In this document: piece by piece, positions 27,327 to 34,384 of the stretch
Position numbering within the stretch: position 1 is the first letter of the stretch
Layout: each line of letters starts with the position of its first letter
Assembly (NCBI GenBank): GCA_036307445.1
Contig: JAXJXP010000001.1
Location: 1 to 61,789, forward strand
DNA: 61,789 nucleotides
Source: HGM11525 sp036307445
GTDB taxonomy: Bacteria > Bacillota > Clostridia > UBA1381
Reading direction: 5' to 3'
Position numbers and translations under genes: made by a program
The notes under the pieces: model-generated
Databases searched by the model: none
Seen by the model: the letters and a program-made list of their open reading frames with translations, nothing else
Told to the model about the DNA's origin: nothing

Positions 27327-28555
27327 GAAAAATTCTTATTTTTATAGTTGTACTGCTTCTTACTGGCTGTAGCAGATCATCTGAGCCTAATGAGCTTGCG
27401 TATATTGTTGCTATTGGCATAGATAAGGGGGCAAAGGACAAAACATACGATGTTACCTTACAAATAGCAAAACCAATGGCGATAAGTGGCGGCTCTAGCG
27501 AAGAAGGGGGAGAGGGAGGGAAGAAGACTCTATCAAACCTTACAGTAACCGCATCAACTATTTTCTCGGCAGTTAATATAGCGAATCACCTCTATTCTAA
27601 AGAACTGTCTCTTGCACATACAAAGCTTATAGTGTTTGGTGAAGAAATAGCAAGGGGAGAGGGGCTTACAAGCTTTAGCGAAACTATTGCCCGAAGTGAA
27701 GAAATAAGGCCAAATACATTTATGACGGTGGTAAAGGGAGAGGCAAAGGAGTATCTAGGTGAAATAAAGCCTACAAACGAGGTAAACCCTGTTCAGTACT
27801 ACGAAGTAATCTATGAATCAGATGACAATGGCTTTATTGCTAATAATCCGTGTCAGGACTTTTATGCATATGAGATGAGTCCTGAAAGGGAAAACGTGTT
27901 GCCACTGTCTGCAGTAGTCGAAGAGAAAGATAATAAAGGGACACAAAAAAATGAATATGACGGATTTGAGTTTATGTTAGATGATTATAAAGCCGGTGAA
28001 ATTAAAGTTGACGGAGATATTAAAACTCAGACCTGCGGTATGGCGATATTCAGGGACGGTAAAATGATAGCAGAGGCAGGTGCGGTTGAAACAGAGCTTT
28101 ATAACATTTTGACGGGCAACTATATAAAGAGTGAAATCACCTACTATGATAAGAATGCACCTGAAATTCCTATAGCGGTAGTGCAGTCTCAGCAAAGGAT
28201 GCCTGATATAAATGTAGATATAAGCGGGAAAGTACCAAAGGTGAGGGTAAAGCTGTATCTTGAGGCTGACCTCAGAACAGTTTCACAAGACTATATAGTA
28301 GAGCAGGAAATGGATAATTTTGAAGAACAGGTCGAAGAAGAAATAGAGATAAGTGCCAGAGAATTTCTCCACAAAACAGCGACCGAATATCAAAGTGATA
28401 TAGTAGGCTTTGGCAGATTTATTAAGCATAATTTTAAAAGCTTTGATGAGTTTGAGCTGTATAACTGGCAGGAGCGATATCCGAAAGCCGAATTTGATGT
28501 GGACGTAGATTTTCACTTAAGAAGAAGCGGACTTATAAACAGGCGGAGAGGGTGA
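27323..28555 (+). CDS. gerKC: Spore germination receptor subunit C (lipoprotein, Ger(x)C family)
   Basis: A 410-residue lipoprotein: signal peptide with lipobox LTGC (cysteine 16), then the usual ELAYIVAIGIDKG start. The later ETIARSEEIRPNTFM and the C-terminal WQERYPKAEFDVDVDFHLRRSGLI are typical of the Ger(x)C fold. A Gly/Glu-rich loop (SGGSSEEGGEGGKK, about 52-65) is inserted after the first strand. The ATG overlaps the gerKB stop. It is followed 10 bp later by a 51-codon gene. Confidence 0.95.
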   Translation: MRKILIFIVVLLLTGCSRSSEPNELAYIVAIGIDKGAKDKTYDVTLQIAKPMAISGGSSEEGGEGGKKTLSNLTVTASTIFSAVNIANHLYSKELSLAHTKLIVFGEEIARGEGLTSFSETIARSEEIRPNTFMTVVKGEAKEYLGEIKPTNEVNPVQYYEVIYESDDNGFIANNPCQDFYAYEMSPERENVLPLSAVVEEKDNKGTQKNEYDGFEFMLDDYKAGEIKVDGDIKTQTCGMAIFRDGKMIAEAGAVETELYNILTGNYIKSEITYYDKNAPEIPIAVVQSQQRMPDINVDISGKVPKVRVKLYLEADLRTVSQDYIVEQEMDNFEEQVEEEIEISAREFLHKTATEYQSDIVGFGRFIKHNFKSFDEFELYNWQERYPKAEFDVDVDFHLRRSGLINRRRG

Positions 28556-28565
28556 GGGACACTAA

Positions 28566-28721
28566 ATGGAACTTTTATCTTTTACTGTTGTAGTGGTTAT
28601 GGCGATAAGGTGTATAACGTTTGGGATAAGCACTATTACGGAAAGAAACATTACAGGCGGTATAGCGACAATTGCGGTTGCAATCGGCTCTGTTGTGTGC
28701 GGCAGCGCGGTTTTTTATTGA
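28566..28721 (+). CDS. Small two-span membrane protein, candidate D subunit of the germination receptor
   Basis: A 51-codon frame (MELLSFTVVVVMAIRCITFG...), ATG at 28566 and TGA at 28719-28721. Two hydrophobic stretches (about 3-20 and 31-50) are joined by a short polar loop. A GTGAGGGAC ribosome site overlaps the gerKC stop 7-10 nt upstream. Many ger operons in spore formers carry a short two-span D protein that tunes receptor output; those are usually 60-80 residues, so this one is small. Its stop codon lies within the -35 box of rnpB. Confidence 0.65.
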   Translation: MELLSFTVVVVMAIRCITFGISTITERNITGGIATIAVAIGSVVCGSAVFY

Positions 28722-28746
28722 CAAAAATTACAGCACGTGATAAAAT
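28718..28746 (+). promoter_or_regulatory. rnpB promoter
   Basis: A perfect TTGACA (28718-28723), 17 bp, TAAAAT (28741-28746). The start would be near 28752, the 5' end of the RNase P RNA. The -35 overlaps the stop codon of the small ger gene. Confidence 0.9.
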
Positions 28747-28751
28747 AGCAG

Positions 28752-29090
28752 ATGAGTAGGTCAGACAATCGCGGGCAAAGAAATTTGCGTGAGGAAAGTC
28801 CGGGCTCCATAGAGCAAGGATGCCGGCTAACGGCCGGTGAGGGCGACCTTAAGGATAGTGCAACAGAAAAAAAATGCCTCGTTTTTCGGGGCGATTGTGG
28901 AAATGTGCGGTAAGAGCGCACAGGGGATATGGCAACTGACTCCCCGTGTAAACCCCATCCGGAGCAACATTTGACAGCACAATTAAGCCTGCTCGGCACT
29001 GTGCGAAGAAATGGCTTGAGCAACGCAGCAATGCGCTGCCACAGATAGATGATTGTCTAATACAGAACCCGGCTTATAGACCTGCTCATT
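28752..29090 (+). ncRNA. rnpB: RNase P RNA, class A
   Basis: The catalytic RNA that trims tRNA 5' ends. GAGGAAAGTCCGGGCTCC (about 28791-28808) is conserved region I. Other conserved parts are GCCGGCTAACGGCCGG, ACAGAA (28862-28867), CCCCATCCGGAGCAA and AGAACCCGGCTTATAGACC near the 3' end. P1 is formed by ATGAGTAGGTC (28752-28762) and GACCTGCTCAT (29079-29089). About 340 nt. Confidence 0.96.
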
Positions 29091-29104
29091 TGCTTTAAAA
29101 AAAA

Positions 29105-29132
29105 GCAACTGAAATCAATCAGTTGCTTTTTT
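29105..29132. terminator. Bidirectional terminator shared by rnpB and spoIIID
   Basis: Stem GCAACTGA/TCAGTTGC (29105-29112 with 29119-29126), TTTTTT on the plus strand and TTTTTTTT on the minus strand. The last codons and the stop of spoIIID form part of the hairpin. Confidence 0.88.
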
Positions 29133-29375
29133 GTGTAGATATTTTTCTTTTGTAGCAAGTCCGCCACGAATATGGCGTTCTGCTTTGTTATCCTGAAGAA
29201 CCTTTTGTACCTTTTTTTGCAGCTGTCCGTCGATGTAGGATAGCCGTTCTGTTATATCTTTATGTACGGTTGATTTAGAGACATTAAATTTTTTGGCAGC
29301 GGAACGGACTGTGGCGCGGTTTTTTATGATATACTCTGCAAGTTCTACTGTACGCTGCTCAATGTATTCCTTCAT
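29115..29375 (-). CDS. spoIIID: Sporulation transcription factor SpoIIID
   Basis: An 86-residue DNA-binding protein that switches mother-cell genes from sigma-E to sigma-K. It has the HTH TVRSAAKKFNVSKSTVHKDI (about 22-41), the basic KAERHIRGGLATKEKY and full family length. AAGAGGTGGG lies before the ATG. It is a single gene whose stop is inside the shared terminator. In many Firmicutes spoIIID lies near spoIIQ or mbl, which are not seen here. Confidence 0.97.
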   Translation of the reverse strand: MKEYIEQRTVELAEYIIKNRATVRSAAKKFNVSKSTVHKDITERLSYIDGQLQKKVQKVLQDNKAERHIRGGLATKEKYLHKKATD

Positions 29376-29453
29376 AAACCCACCTCTTAAATATATGCTA
29401 TTTCAAATATATGAGAGATAGGATGTAATTATGATTTATTTAATAATTCAATT

Positions 29454-31358
29454 CTAATTTAGAACCATATCAAATTTGTGGTAGTAATAAATAGGAATTG
29501 CACTCCAACCGTGGCAAAGGCTTCCTGCGCCGTCGAATGCGCTCTCGCCGTCTATTGTTTCCCAGGTTGCCGATGCCCCTGCATCGAGCATAATTTTGTA
29601 CTGTTTTCTAATCTCGTCCATAATGACGGGCATATATTTTTCCTTATCCAACTTAAGAAGTGCATCGTACTTAAACGGCTTCATACTGAGAGTACACTCG
29701 TCAAGCTCGCCTGCTGCAAGCTTTTCACAAAGCCTTTTTGCATCATCACCCTGAGCGATATCCAAAAGGATTGCCAGGCTGTTTGCAAGCTCATTTGGAA
29801 CCTCTGATTTTGCGTCTGCAATAAAGAATGTGCCAGAGTTTTTGTCATAAAACATCTCCACAAGCTTTTCTTTTAAGCCGACTGTTGCATTATTGAACCT
29901 GTTTTCTCTGCCGAGCCTTGTGCAAATGCTGTCAAATGCATTAAGGCTGAGCAAAAATATCGCATTAACAAGGAAATCGGGCTTTCTCGGCGTATCAAGC
30001 CAGGGTTCACTTTGTGCAAATTCTGTCCAGTCGTAGAAATTCCAGTGGTTTGCACCCGAGAATGTATGTACAACACCATCGGTCATATTATTGTAAAAAG
30101 CACCGAGAATTGACTCCATTTTAGCAAAGACCGCATTTGCCAAATCCAAATCCCCCGTATGCTCGACATACTCTTTTACCGCGAGAATATAGTAAATCGA
30201 GAAGGACGGAATAGTCAAATCATCACCGCTCGGGAAACAGATGGAAAGCAGATTATCCTCACGGTCGTCCATAGCCATCAGCAGAAGATTGGCTTTTACA
30301 TAATCGGCATTTCCGTTCTGAAAAGCGTAATAGCCTGTAAGCATCTGATTTCTGGAATCGTAGGCATACATACACTGCTCACGCCACGGGCAATCGACAT
30401 AATGCTCCATCATACAAAGCTTCAAGGAATTCAAGCAAAGCTCGTAAATTCTTTGGTCAAGCTCATTCTCGAGCACGGCTTTCTTTTCAGCAACGGGATA
30501 AAACTGCGGAATAATGCCGACATAATCTAAGACTACATCATCCTCAAATTCAACCTCAACGTACCTTGCGGCAATGCGGAACATATAGTTGACATAACGA
30601 TTTTTGCCCTCTTTAGCGACATACTCAAAGCTAAAATCTCTGTTTCCGATAATTCGCTTCACTCTGCCGTTTTTAAGACATTCGCCGTAAGCGACGTTTA
30701 TCTTTTGTTTTTTGTTTGAAGTGAAGGACATCTCACACAAGCCAACAATCTCTTTGCCAAAGTCGAGCAGCACACGATTTTCTTCCTGCGAAATAATCTT
30801 GCCCTTGACCATAGTACCGAGTCTTTGCTTTGCAATAGGACGAGGGAAAAACGCCTTCTTTTCCTGAATAATGCAAGAGTGTGCAAAGCCGGAATTATCC
30901 TCTTTTGTTGAATCGTATGTAAAGCTGTACCCGAGTTGAGGTGAGATTTTCTTCTCCGAGCCGCTTAGATAAGAGGGGCTTTTTCGTGATAACACATCCT
31001 CGCAGCTTGTGCATAAAACACCGCTTTCATCAAAAATCTCATATATAAGTCCTGGCTTTGGAGTCAAATATCTCATACCAGACTTGCCGAAGTACCAGAC
31101 GAGAATTTTTACTGTGTTTTCGCCATTTTTCAAAAACGGTGTTATGTCAATCTCGTCATAAACCTTGTGATATTCAAAGTCGGCATACTGATTTGCTTCT
31201 GCGAATTCGCCGTTTATAAATAGCGTGTAATCTCCGCAGACTGAAATTCTGATTCCTGTTTTGTCGCCGTTCCACATAATTGTTTCCATAAACTCGGCGT
31301 ATTCATTTTCGCCGAAATCTGTGCTTGTCCAAATCCACTTAGCGTTATTAAATACCAT
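29454..31358 (-). CDS. GH78-like alpha-L-rhamnosidase family protein
   Basis: A 634-residue protein without signal peptide, so probably cytosolic. An N-terminal beta domain has WIWTS and GDYTLFINGEF (carbohydrate-binding type of rhamnosidases, about 5-110). A second beta domain and an (alpha/alpha)6 barrel follow, with VDCPWREQCMYAYDSRNQM, which resembles the DCP.RE motif of GH78. The sugar specificity cannot be told, and the general-acid Glu is not certain. The start is the ATG at 31358, with GAGGTAAT upstream and 5 bp after the SDR gene; an in-frame start at 31379 would overlap that gene. Third in the araD-like - SDR - GH operon. Confidence 0.78.
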   Translation of the reverse strand: MVFNNAKWIWTSTDFGENEYAEFMETIMWNGDKTGIRISVCGDYTLFINGEFAEANQYADFEYHKVYDEIDITPFLKNGENTVKILVWYFGKSGMRYLTPKPGLIYEIFDESGVLCTSCEDVLSRKSPSYLSGSEKKISPQLGYSFTYDSTKEDNSGFAHSCIIQEKKAFFPRPIAKQRLGTMVKGKIISQEENRVLLDFGKEIVGLCEMSFTSNKKQKINVAYGECLKNGRVKRIIGNRDFSFEYVAKEGKNRYVNYMFRIAARYVEVEFEDDVVLDYVGIIPQFYPVAEKKAVLENELDQRIYELCLNSLKLCMMEHYVDCPWREQCMYAYDSRNQMLTGYYAFQNGNADYVKANLLLMAMDDREDNLLSICFPSGDDLTIPSFSIYYILAVKEYVEHTGDLDLANAVFAKMESILGAFYNNMTDGVVHTFSGANHWNFYDWTEFAQSEPWLDTPRKPDFLVNAIFLLSLNAFDSICTRLGRENRFNNATVGLKEKLVEMFYDKNSGTFFIADAKSEVPNELANSLAILLDIAQGDDAKRLCEKLAAGELDECTLSMKPFKYDALLKLDKEKYMPVIMDEIRKQYKIMLDAGASATWETIDGESAFDGAGSLCHGWSAIPIYYYHKFDMVLN

Positions 31359-31363
31359 ATAAA

Positions 31364-32140
31364 TTACCTCTTTCTGCATTTTTTACTCTGTATAAAATAA
31401 ACTGTGCGTGCGAGCAGCTTGTCGGGGCAAATTCTTCGGAGGAATGCCGCAATCCTCATAATTGCACCTGGTATAATAATCTGCTTGCCCTTAAACATCT
31501 GCTTTATAGCATACTTTGATACTTCCTCCGAGGAAAGCACCAGCTTTTTAGCCGCCTTTTCATCACCTCTGCCAAAGCTTACCTTAGCCACCTCGCCAAA
31601 TTCCGTGTGAACGGGTCCGGGGCAGAGAACACTTATCTGAACATTGCTGTTTTCTCGTCTTAACTCTTCCGCCAAAGCCTGAGACAGCCTCAAAACATAC
31701 GACTTAGATGCATAATATGCACCAAAGAGCGGGCCTGGGAAGAATGCCGCCAGCGATGCTACGTTCAGGATATAACCGCTGTTTTTTTCTCGGAACTTCT
31801 GTGCAAAAAGTTTGGTAAGAATATGTACAGCACGGATATTTGTATCAATCATAGCAAGCTCGGAGTCGAGGTCGTTTTCGCAAAGCTCGCCGAACACGCC
31901 AAACCCTGCATTGTTTATAAGAATATCAACCTCGTCGGCACGCTCGGCAAGAGCTATGCACGCGCTAACGTCGGTAACATCGCAGGAAATAATCTCGACA
32001 TTGGTTTTGAGGTTATCCTGAAGCATCTCAAGCCTTCCCAACCGTCTTGCAACCGCAATGATATCATATCCCATATCCGAAAGAATGTGAGCCACATCCC
32101 AGCCAAGACCAGAGCTTGCCCCTGTAATTAAAGCCTTCAT
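31364..32140 (-). CDS. Short-chain dehydrogenase/reductase
   Basis: A 258-residue classical SDR. The cofactor motif TGASSGLG is at the N-terminus (about 6-13), NNAGFGVFG follows, and the catalytic set is S (NVASLAAFF), YYASKSY (Tyr-x-x-x-Lys) and the usual PGPVHTEF. The arginines in VARRLGRL after the second strand favour NADPH. The substrate is unknown. The ATG at 32140 follows AAGGAG; in-frame extension to 32176 lacks a ribosome site. Middle gene of the operon. Confidence 0.88.
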   Translation of the reverse strand: MKALITGASSGLGWDVAHILSDMGYDIIAVARRLGRLEMLQDNLKTNVEIISCDVTDVSACIALAERADEVDILINNAGFGVFGELCENDLDSELAMIDTNIRAVHILTKLFAQKFREKNSGYILNVASLAAFFPGPLFGAYYASKSYVLRLSQALAEELRRENSNVQISVLCPGPVHTEFGEVAKVSFGRGDEKAAKKLVLSSEEVSKYAIKQMFKGKQIIIPGAIMRIAAFLRRICPDKLLARTVYFIQSKKCRKR

Positions 32141-32175
32141 ATTTATAATTACTCCTTTTTGTTGTATTAATACCA

Positions 32176-32826
32176 CTACATTTTATACAAAAACTCCATC
32201 AATGTCTTTGAAATCGGCGCAATGCCGGGTGAAAGTGTAAGTGCGGATATGGCGCTTTTAGCAACAGCTTCAAGTACGGCAGCGTTTTTGAGCGCTTCGT
32301 CAATTGTATGTCCCCATACATACGGCTCGTGTCCTGATACGATAACTGCGGGAATTTCGCTGGCGTTTCTGCTTGTAAAAGCCTCTTTAATTATCTTGCC
32401 TATATTGATGTCGTAATCACTTTCAATTTCCTCTTTGGTTAAAAGTCTTGTGGCAGGTACATCGCCTTTAAAGTAACGAGCGTGTGTTGCATTGAAAACA
32501 GGAATAGGTCTGTTAGCTGCCGCAAAACCCATAGCTGCGTCTGAGTAGGAGTGCGCAACGGCACTTATATCAAAGCATTTGTAAAGAGCTAAATGTGTCT
32601 TCCAGTCAGAAGAAGGGTTGTCGCCCTCAATAAGATTGCCGTCAAAATCAATTACAGCAAAATTTTCCGGCAAAAGCTCATCAAAGTCAATGCCGTGAGG
32701 CTTGATAATAAACATTTTAGAATCCCTGTCTGCACAGGAAACACTACCCCAATCAAATTTTGCAAGGCCCAATTTAGCTAGACGACGGTTAGCCTCCCAA
32801 ACCTTGTATTTCAATTTTTCCAACAT
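32176..32826 (-). CDS. Class II aldolase/AraD-like protein with altered active site
   Basis: A 216-residue homologue of L-ribulose-5-phosphate 4-epimerase (AraD, 231 aa in E. coli). By hand alignment it keeps D74 (AraD Asp76), H92 (His95) and H166 (His171). However, Y94 replaces metal ligand His97, R117 replaces catalytic Asp120, S28 replaces Asn28, and H44 replaces the phosphate-binding Ser of KPSG. It also lacks the C-terminal tail with His218 and Tyr229. It is therefore unlikely to be a normal epimerase; a changed reaction, an aldolase role or a regulatory role is possible. It heads the operon with SDR and GH78-like genes. A good promoter lies upstream. Confidence 0.8.
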   Translation of the reverse strand: MLEKLKYKVWEANRRLAKLGLAKFDWGSVSCADRDSKMFIIKPHGIDFDELLPENFAVIDFDGNLIEGDNPSSDWKTHLALYKCFDISAVAHSYSDAAMGFAAANRPIPVFNATHARYFKGDVPATRLLTKEEIESDYDINIGKIIKEAFTSRNASEIPAVIVSGHEPYVWGHTIDEALKNAAVLEAVAKSAISALTLSPGIAPISKTLMEFLYKM

Positions 32827-32856
32827 AGTATATCAAATCCTCCCCTTGTTTATATT

Positions 32857-32885
32857 ATTATACTTATAATTGCCACAATTTGCAA
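32857..32885 (-). promoter_or_regulatory. Promoter of the AraD-like operon
   Basis: TTGCAA (32880-32885), 17 bp, TATAAT (32857-32862) on the minus strand, about 30 bp before the start codon at 32826. Confidence 0.75.
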
Positions 32886-32934
32886 TACCCAAACATAATA
32901 TCTTGCAAAAGACTGCAAAAATGTGTATAATATT

Positions 32935-32943
32935 TGTGGATAA
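32935..32943 (-). promoter_or_regulatory. Perfect consensus DnaA box
   Basis: TTATCCACA on the minus strand. It is the only exact consensus box I noticed, and it is alone, 18 kb from dnaA, in the gap beside the repeat cluster. Confidence 0.4.
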
Positions 32944-32964
32944 TTTGTAAATACACATAGATTT

Positions 32965-33073
32965 GTAGGGACCGGCGTCCCTGCGGCATTTGTTCCAATC
33001 TATGATTTGGAAACATCACCCATGCCAAAACGTCCAAAATTTATTTTGGTTAACGTTGACGGCGACGGTCCGC
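32965..33073 (+). repeat. Long (109 bp) copy of the GTAGGGACCG repeat family
   Basis: Begins GTAGGGACCG, ends CGACGGTCCGC, with inverted GGACCG/CGGTCC ends. The interior holds a CCAATC/GATTTGG hairpin and the phrase CATCACCCATGCCAAAACGT. It is about 88 percent identical by eye to the copy at 33826 and in the same orientation. It carries no reading frame of note. Confidence 0.85.
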
Positions 33074-33086
33074 AACGAGAAAATCA

Positions 33087-33113
33087 GTAGGGACCGACGT
33101 CCCTGCTGCCCGC
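33087..33113 (+). repeat. Short copy of the GTAGGGACCG repeat family
   Basis: GTAGGGACCGACGTCCC followed by TGCTGCCCGC; the right arm is partly degraded. Confidence 0.75.
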
Positions 33114-33128
33114 AATATACATAATACT

Positions 33129-33156
33129 GTAGGGACCGGCGTCCTCGACGGTCCGC
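33129..33156 (+). repeat. Short copy of the GTAGGGACCG repeat family
   Basis: GTAGGGACCGGCGTCC joined to TCGACGGTCCGC. It is exactly the left and right ends of the long form without its interior, and it lies about 15 bp before the ribosome site of the RNase H gene. Confidence 0.85.
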
Positions 33157-33181
33157 AAATAAACCACAAAGGAGAACGTAT

Positions 33182-33829
33182 ATGCCCAAATATTATGCAG
33201 TAAAGAACGGCAGAGCCGTAGGAATATATACCACATGGCAAGATTGCAAAGCGCAGATTGACGGATATTCAGGAGCAGAATATAAATCGTTTGCCAAAAA
33301 AAGCGAGGCGATGGAGTATTTAGGCTTAGAGCCTGCAAGGAAACCAAAGCCCAAGCCCCCCGAACCGAATACCAGAGAGGGAATGCCGATATCAGAGCCA
33401 TACGAAACTACTTGCGAGGCGGCATTCTATGTGGATGGAAGCTATAATATCAAAACAGGGGAGTATGCATTTGGTGCAGTAATGCTGATGGGTGGGGAGA
33501 TGTATGCCTTTTCGCATAAGTATGATGATAAGGAGTCGGCATCAATGCGAAATGTTGCAGGCGAGATAGCGGGTGCGCTTTTTGCTATGCGGTATGCGGT
33601 AAAGTACGGGATAAAGTCAATAGAGATATTCTATGACTATGAGGGAATAGAGAAGTGGGCTTTGGGAAAATGGAAAACAAATCTCAATAAGACGAAAGAA
33701 TATGCTATATTATATAGGAAGCTTTCCGACTACGTGTCGGTTAAGTTTACAAAGGTAAAGGGACATTCTGGCGATTGCTACAACGATATGGCGGACCGCT
33801 TAGCAAAAGACGCTGTCGGAATAGCGTAG
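33182..33829 (+). CDS. rnhA: Ribonuclease H1 with N-terminal viroplasmin (hybrid-binding) domain
   Basis: A 215-residue protein that degrades RNA in RNA/DNA hybrids. The N-terminal domain (YYAVKNGRAVGIYTTWQDCK, about 4-45) is the caulimovirus viroplasmin-like hybrid-binding domain. A Pro/Lys-rich linker (56-66) follows, then the nuclease domain with all four acidic residues: YVDGS, VAGEIAG, FYDYEGI and NDMADRLAK. GGAG precedes the ATG. Its stop codon TAG (33827-33829) is part of the long repeat starting at 33826, so the C-terminus may have been set by that element. Five repeat copies surround the gene. It is a single gene. Confidence 0.92.
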   Translation: MPKYYAVKNGRAVGIYTTWQDCKAQIDGYSGAEYKSFAKKSEAMEYLGLEPARKPKPKPPEPNTREGMPISEPYETTCEAAFYVDGSYNIKTGEYAFGAVMLMGGEMYAFSHKYDDKESASMRNVAGEIAGALFAMRYAVKYGIKSIEIFYDYEGIEKWALGKWKTNLNKTKEYAILYRKLSDYVSVKFTKVKGHSGDCYNDMADRLAKDAVGIA

Positions 33830-33936
33830 GGACCGGAGTCTTCTGCGGTGCTCGTCCAAATCTACGATTTGGAAACATCACCCATGCCAAAACGTCCCAA
33901 AATTTATTTTGGTTGACGTTGACGGCGACGGTCCAC
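33826..33936 (+). repeat. Long (111 bp) copy of the GTAGGGACCG repeat family overlapping the RNase H stop codon
   Basis: Starts GTAGGGACCGG, ends GACGGTCCAC, with the same interior as the copy at 32965, including CCAAATCTACGATTTGG. Direct orientation relative to that copy. The two long copies bracket the RNase H gene. Confidence 0.88.
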
Positions 33937-34073
33937 TTGAGGTGGCAATACAAAAAAACGGGAACAAAACCGAAAAAATTACGTCTAACATATCGTAACT
34001 CGCAAAAACAACTAACAAGCAAAGCAGAAAACAAGTGAAATTTGCTAAAATTAGAAAAAATTGCAAAAAAAAC

Positions 34074-34102
34074 TTGACACAGTTGCATTTCGCGAGTAAA
34101 AT
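34074..34102 (+). promoter_or_regulatory. Upstream promoter of the large SLH protein gene
   Basis: TTGACA (34074-34079), 17 bp, TAAAAT (34097-34102). It lies about 280 bp before the start codon. Confidence 0.7.
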
Positions 34103-34230
34103 ACTATATGGTGTTGTATAATGCACATAGGTATTGCTAAAATGAGAAAATGTTGATGTTAATGCCAGATTACAAAGATTTCGTAATTTGCAGAAAAAAT
34201 TACAGTTGTATTACATCTGTACAAATTGCA

Positions 34231-34260
34231 TTGACACTTCTGACTTCTTGGTGATATAAT
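34231..34260 (+). promoter_or_regulatory. Downstream promoter of the large SLH protein gene
   Basis: TTGACA (34231-34236), 18 bp, TATAAT (34255-34260). Transcription would start near 34267, giving a leader of about 118 nt. Confidence 0.8.
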
Positions 34261-34270
34261 TTGTGCATAG

Positions 34271-34354
34271 TCAAGATATCCCGAGTTTCTTGACGCAACA
34301 ATTCAGGTGTGTAAAATGAAAGGGTGCGCACTTGAAGCAGTAAGTGCCCTTTCA
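34271..34354 (+). promoter_or_regulatory. Two stem-loops in the leader of the SLH protein mRNA
   Basis: Hairpin 1 pairs TCAAGA with TCTTGA (34271-34293). Hairpin 2 pairs TGAAAGG with CCTTTCA and GCACTT with AAGTGC (34317-34354, with a 4-nt bulge). It is followed by an A-run and then GGGAGGA, so it is not a terminator on this strand. Leader hairpins of this kind stabilise S-layer mRNAs in other bacteria; that role is inferred here. Confidence 0.55.
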
Positions 34355-34384
34355 CACAAAAAAAATAAGGGAGGATTTGAGAGA

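Noticed and set aside
28715..29031. Minus-strand frames of 60-102 codons
   Set aside because: They lie over the RNase P RNA, which fully explains the sequence.
32965..33936. Repeated units near RNase H considered as a CRISPR array
   Set aside because: Only a few units of two sizes, irregular spacing, a gene between them and single copies elsewhere in both orientations.
33747..34126. Overlapping minus-strand frames after the RNase H gene
   Set aside because: They lie in the repeat and promoter region, have no ribosome sites and overlap each other in different frames.
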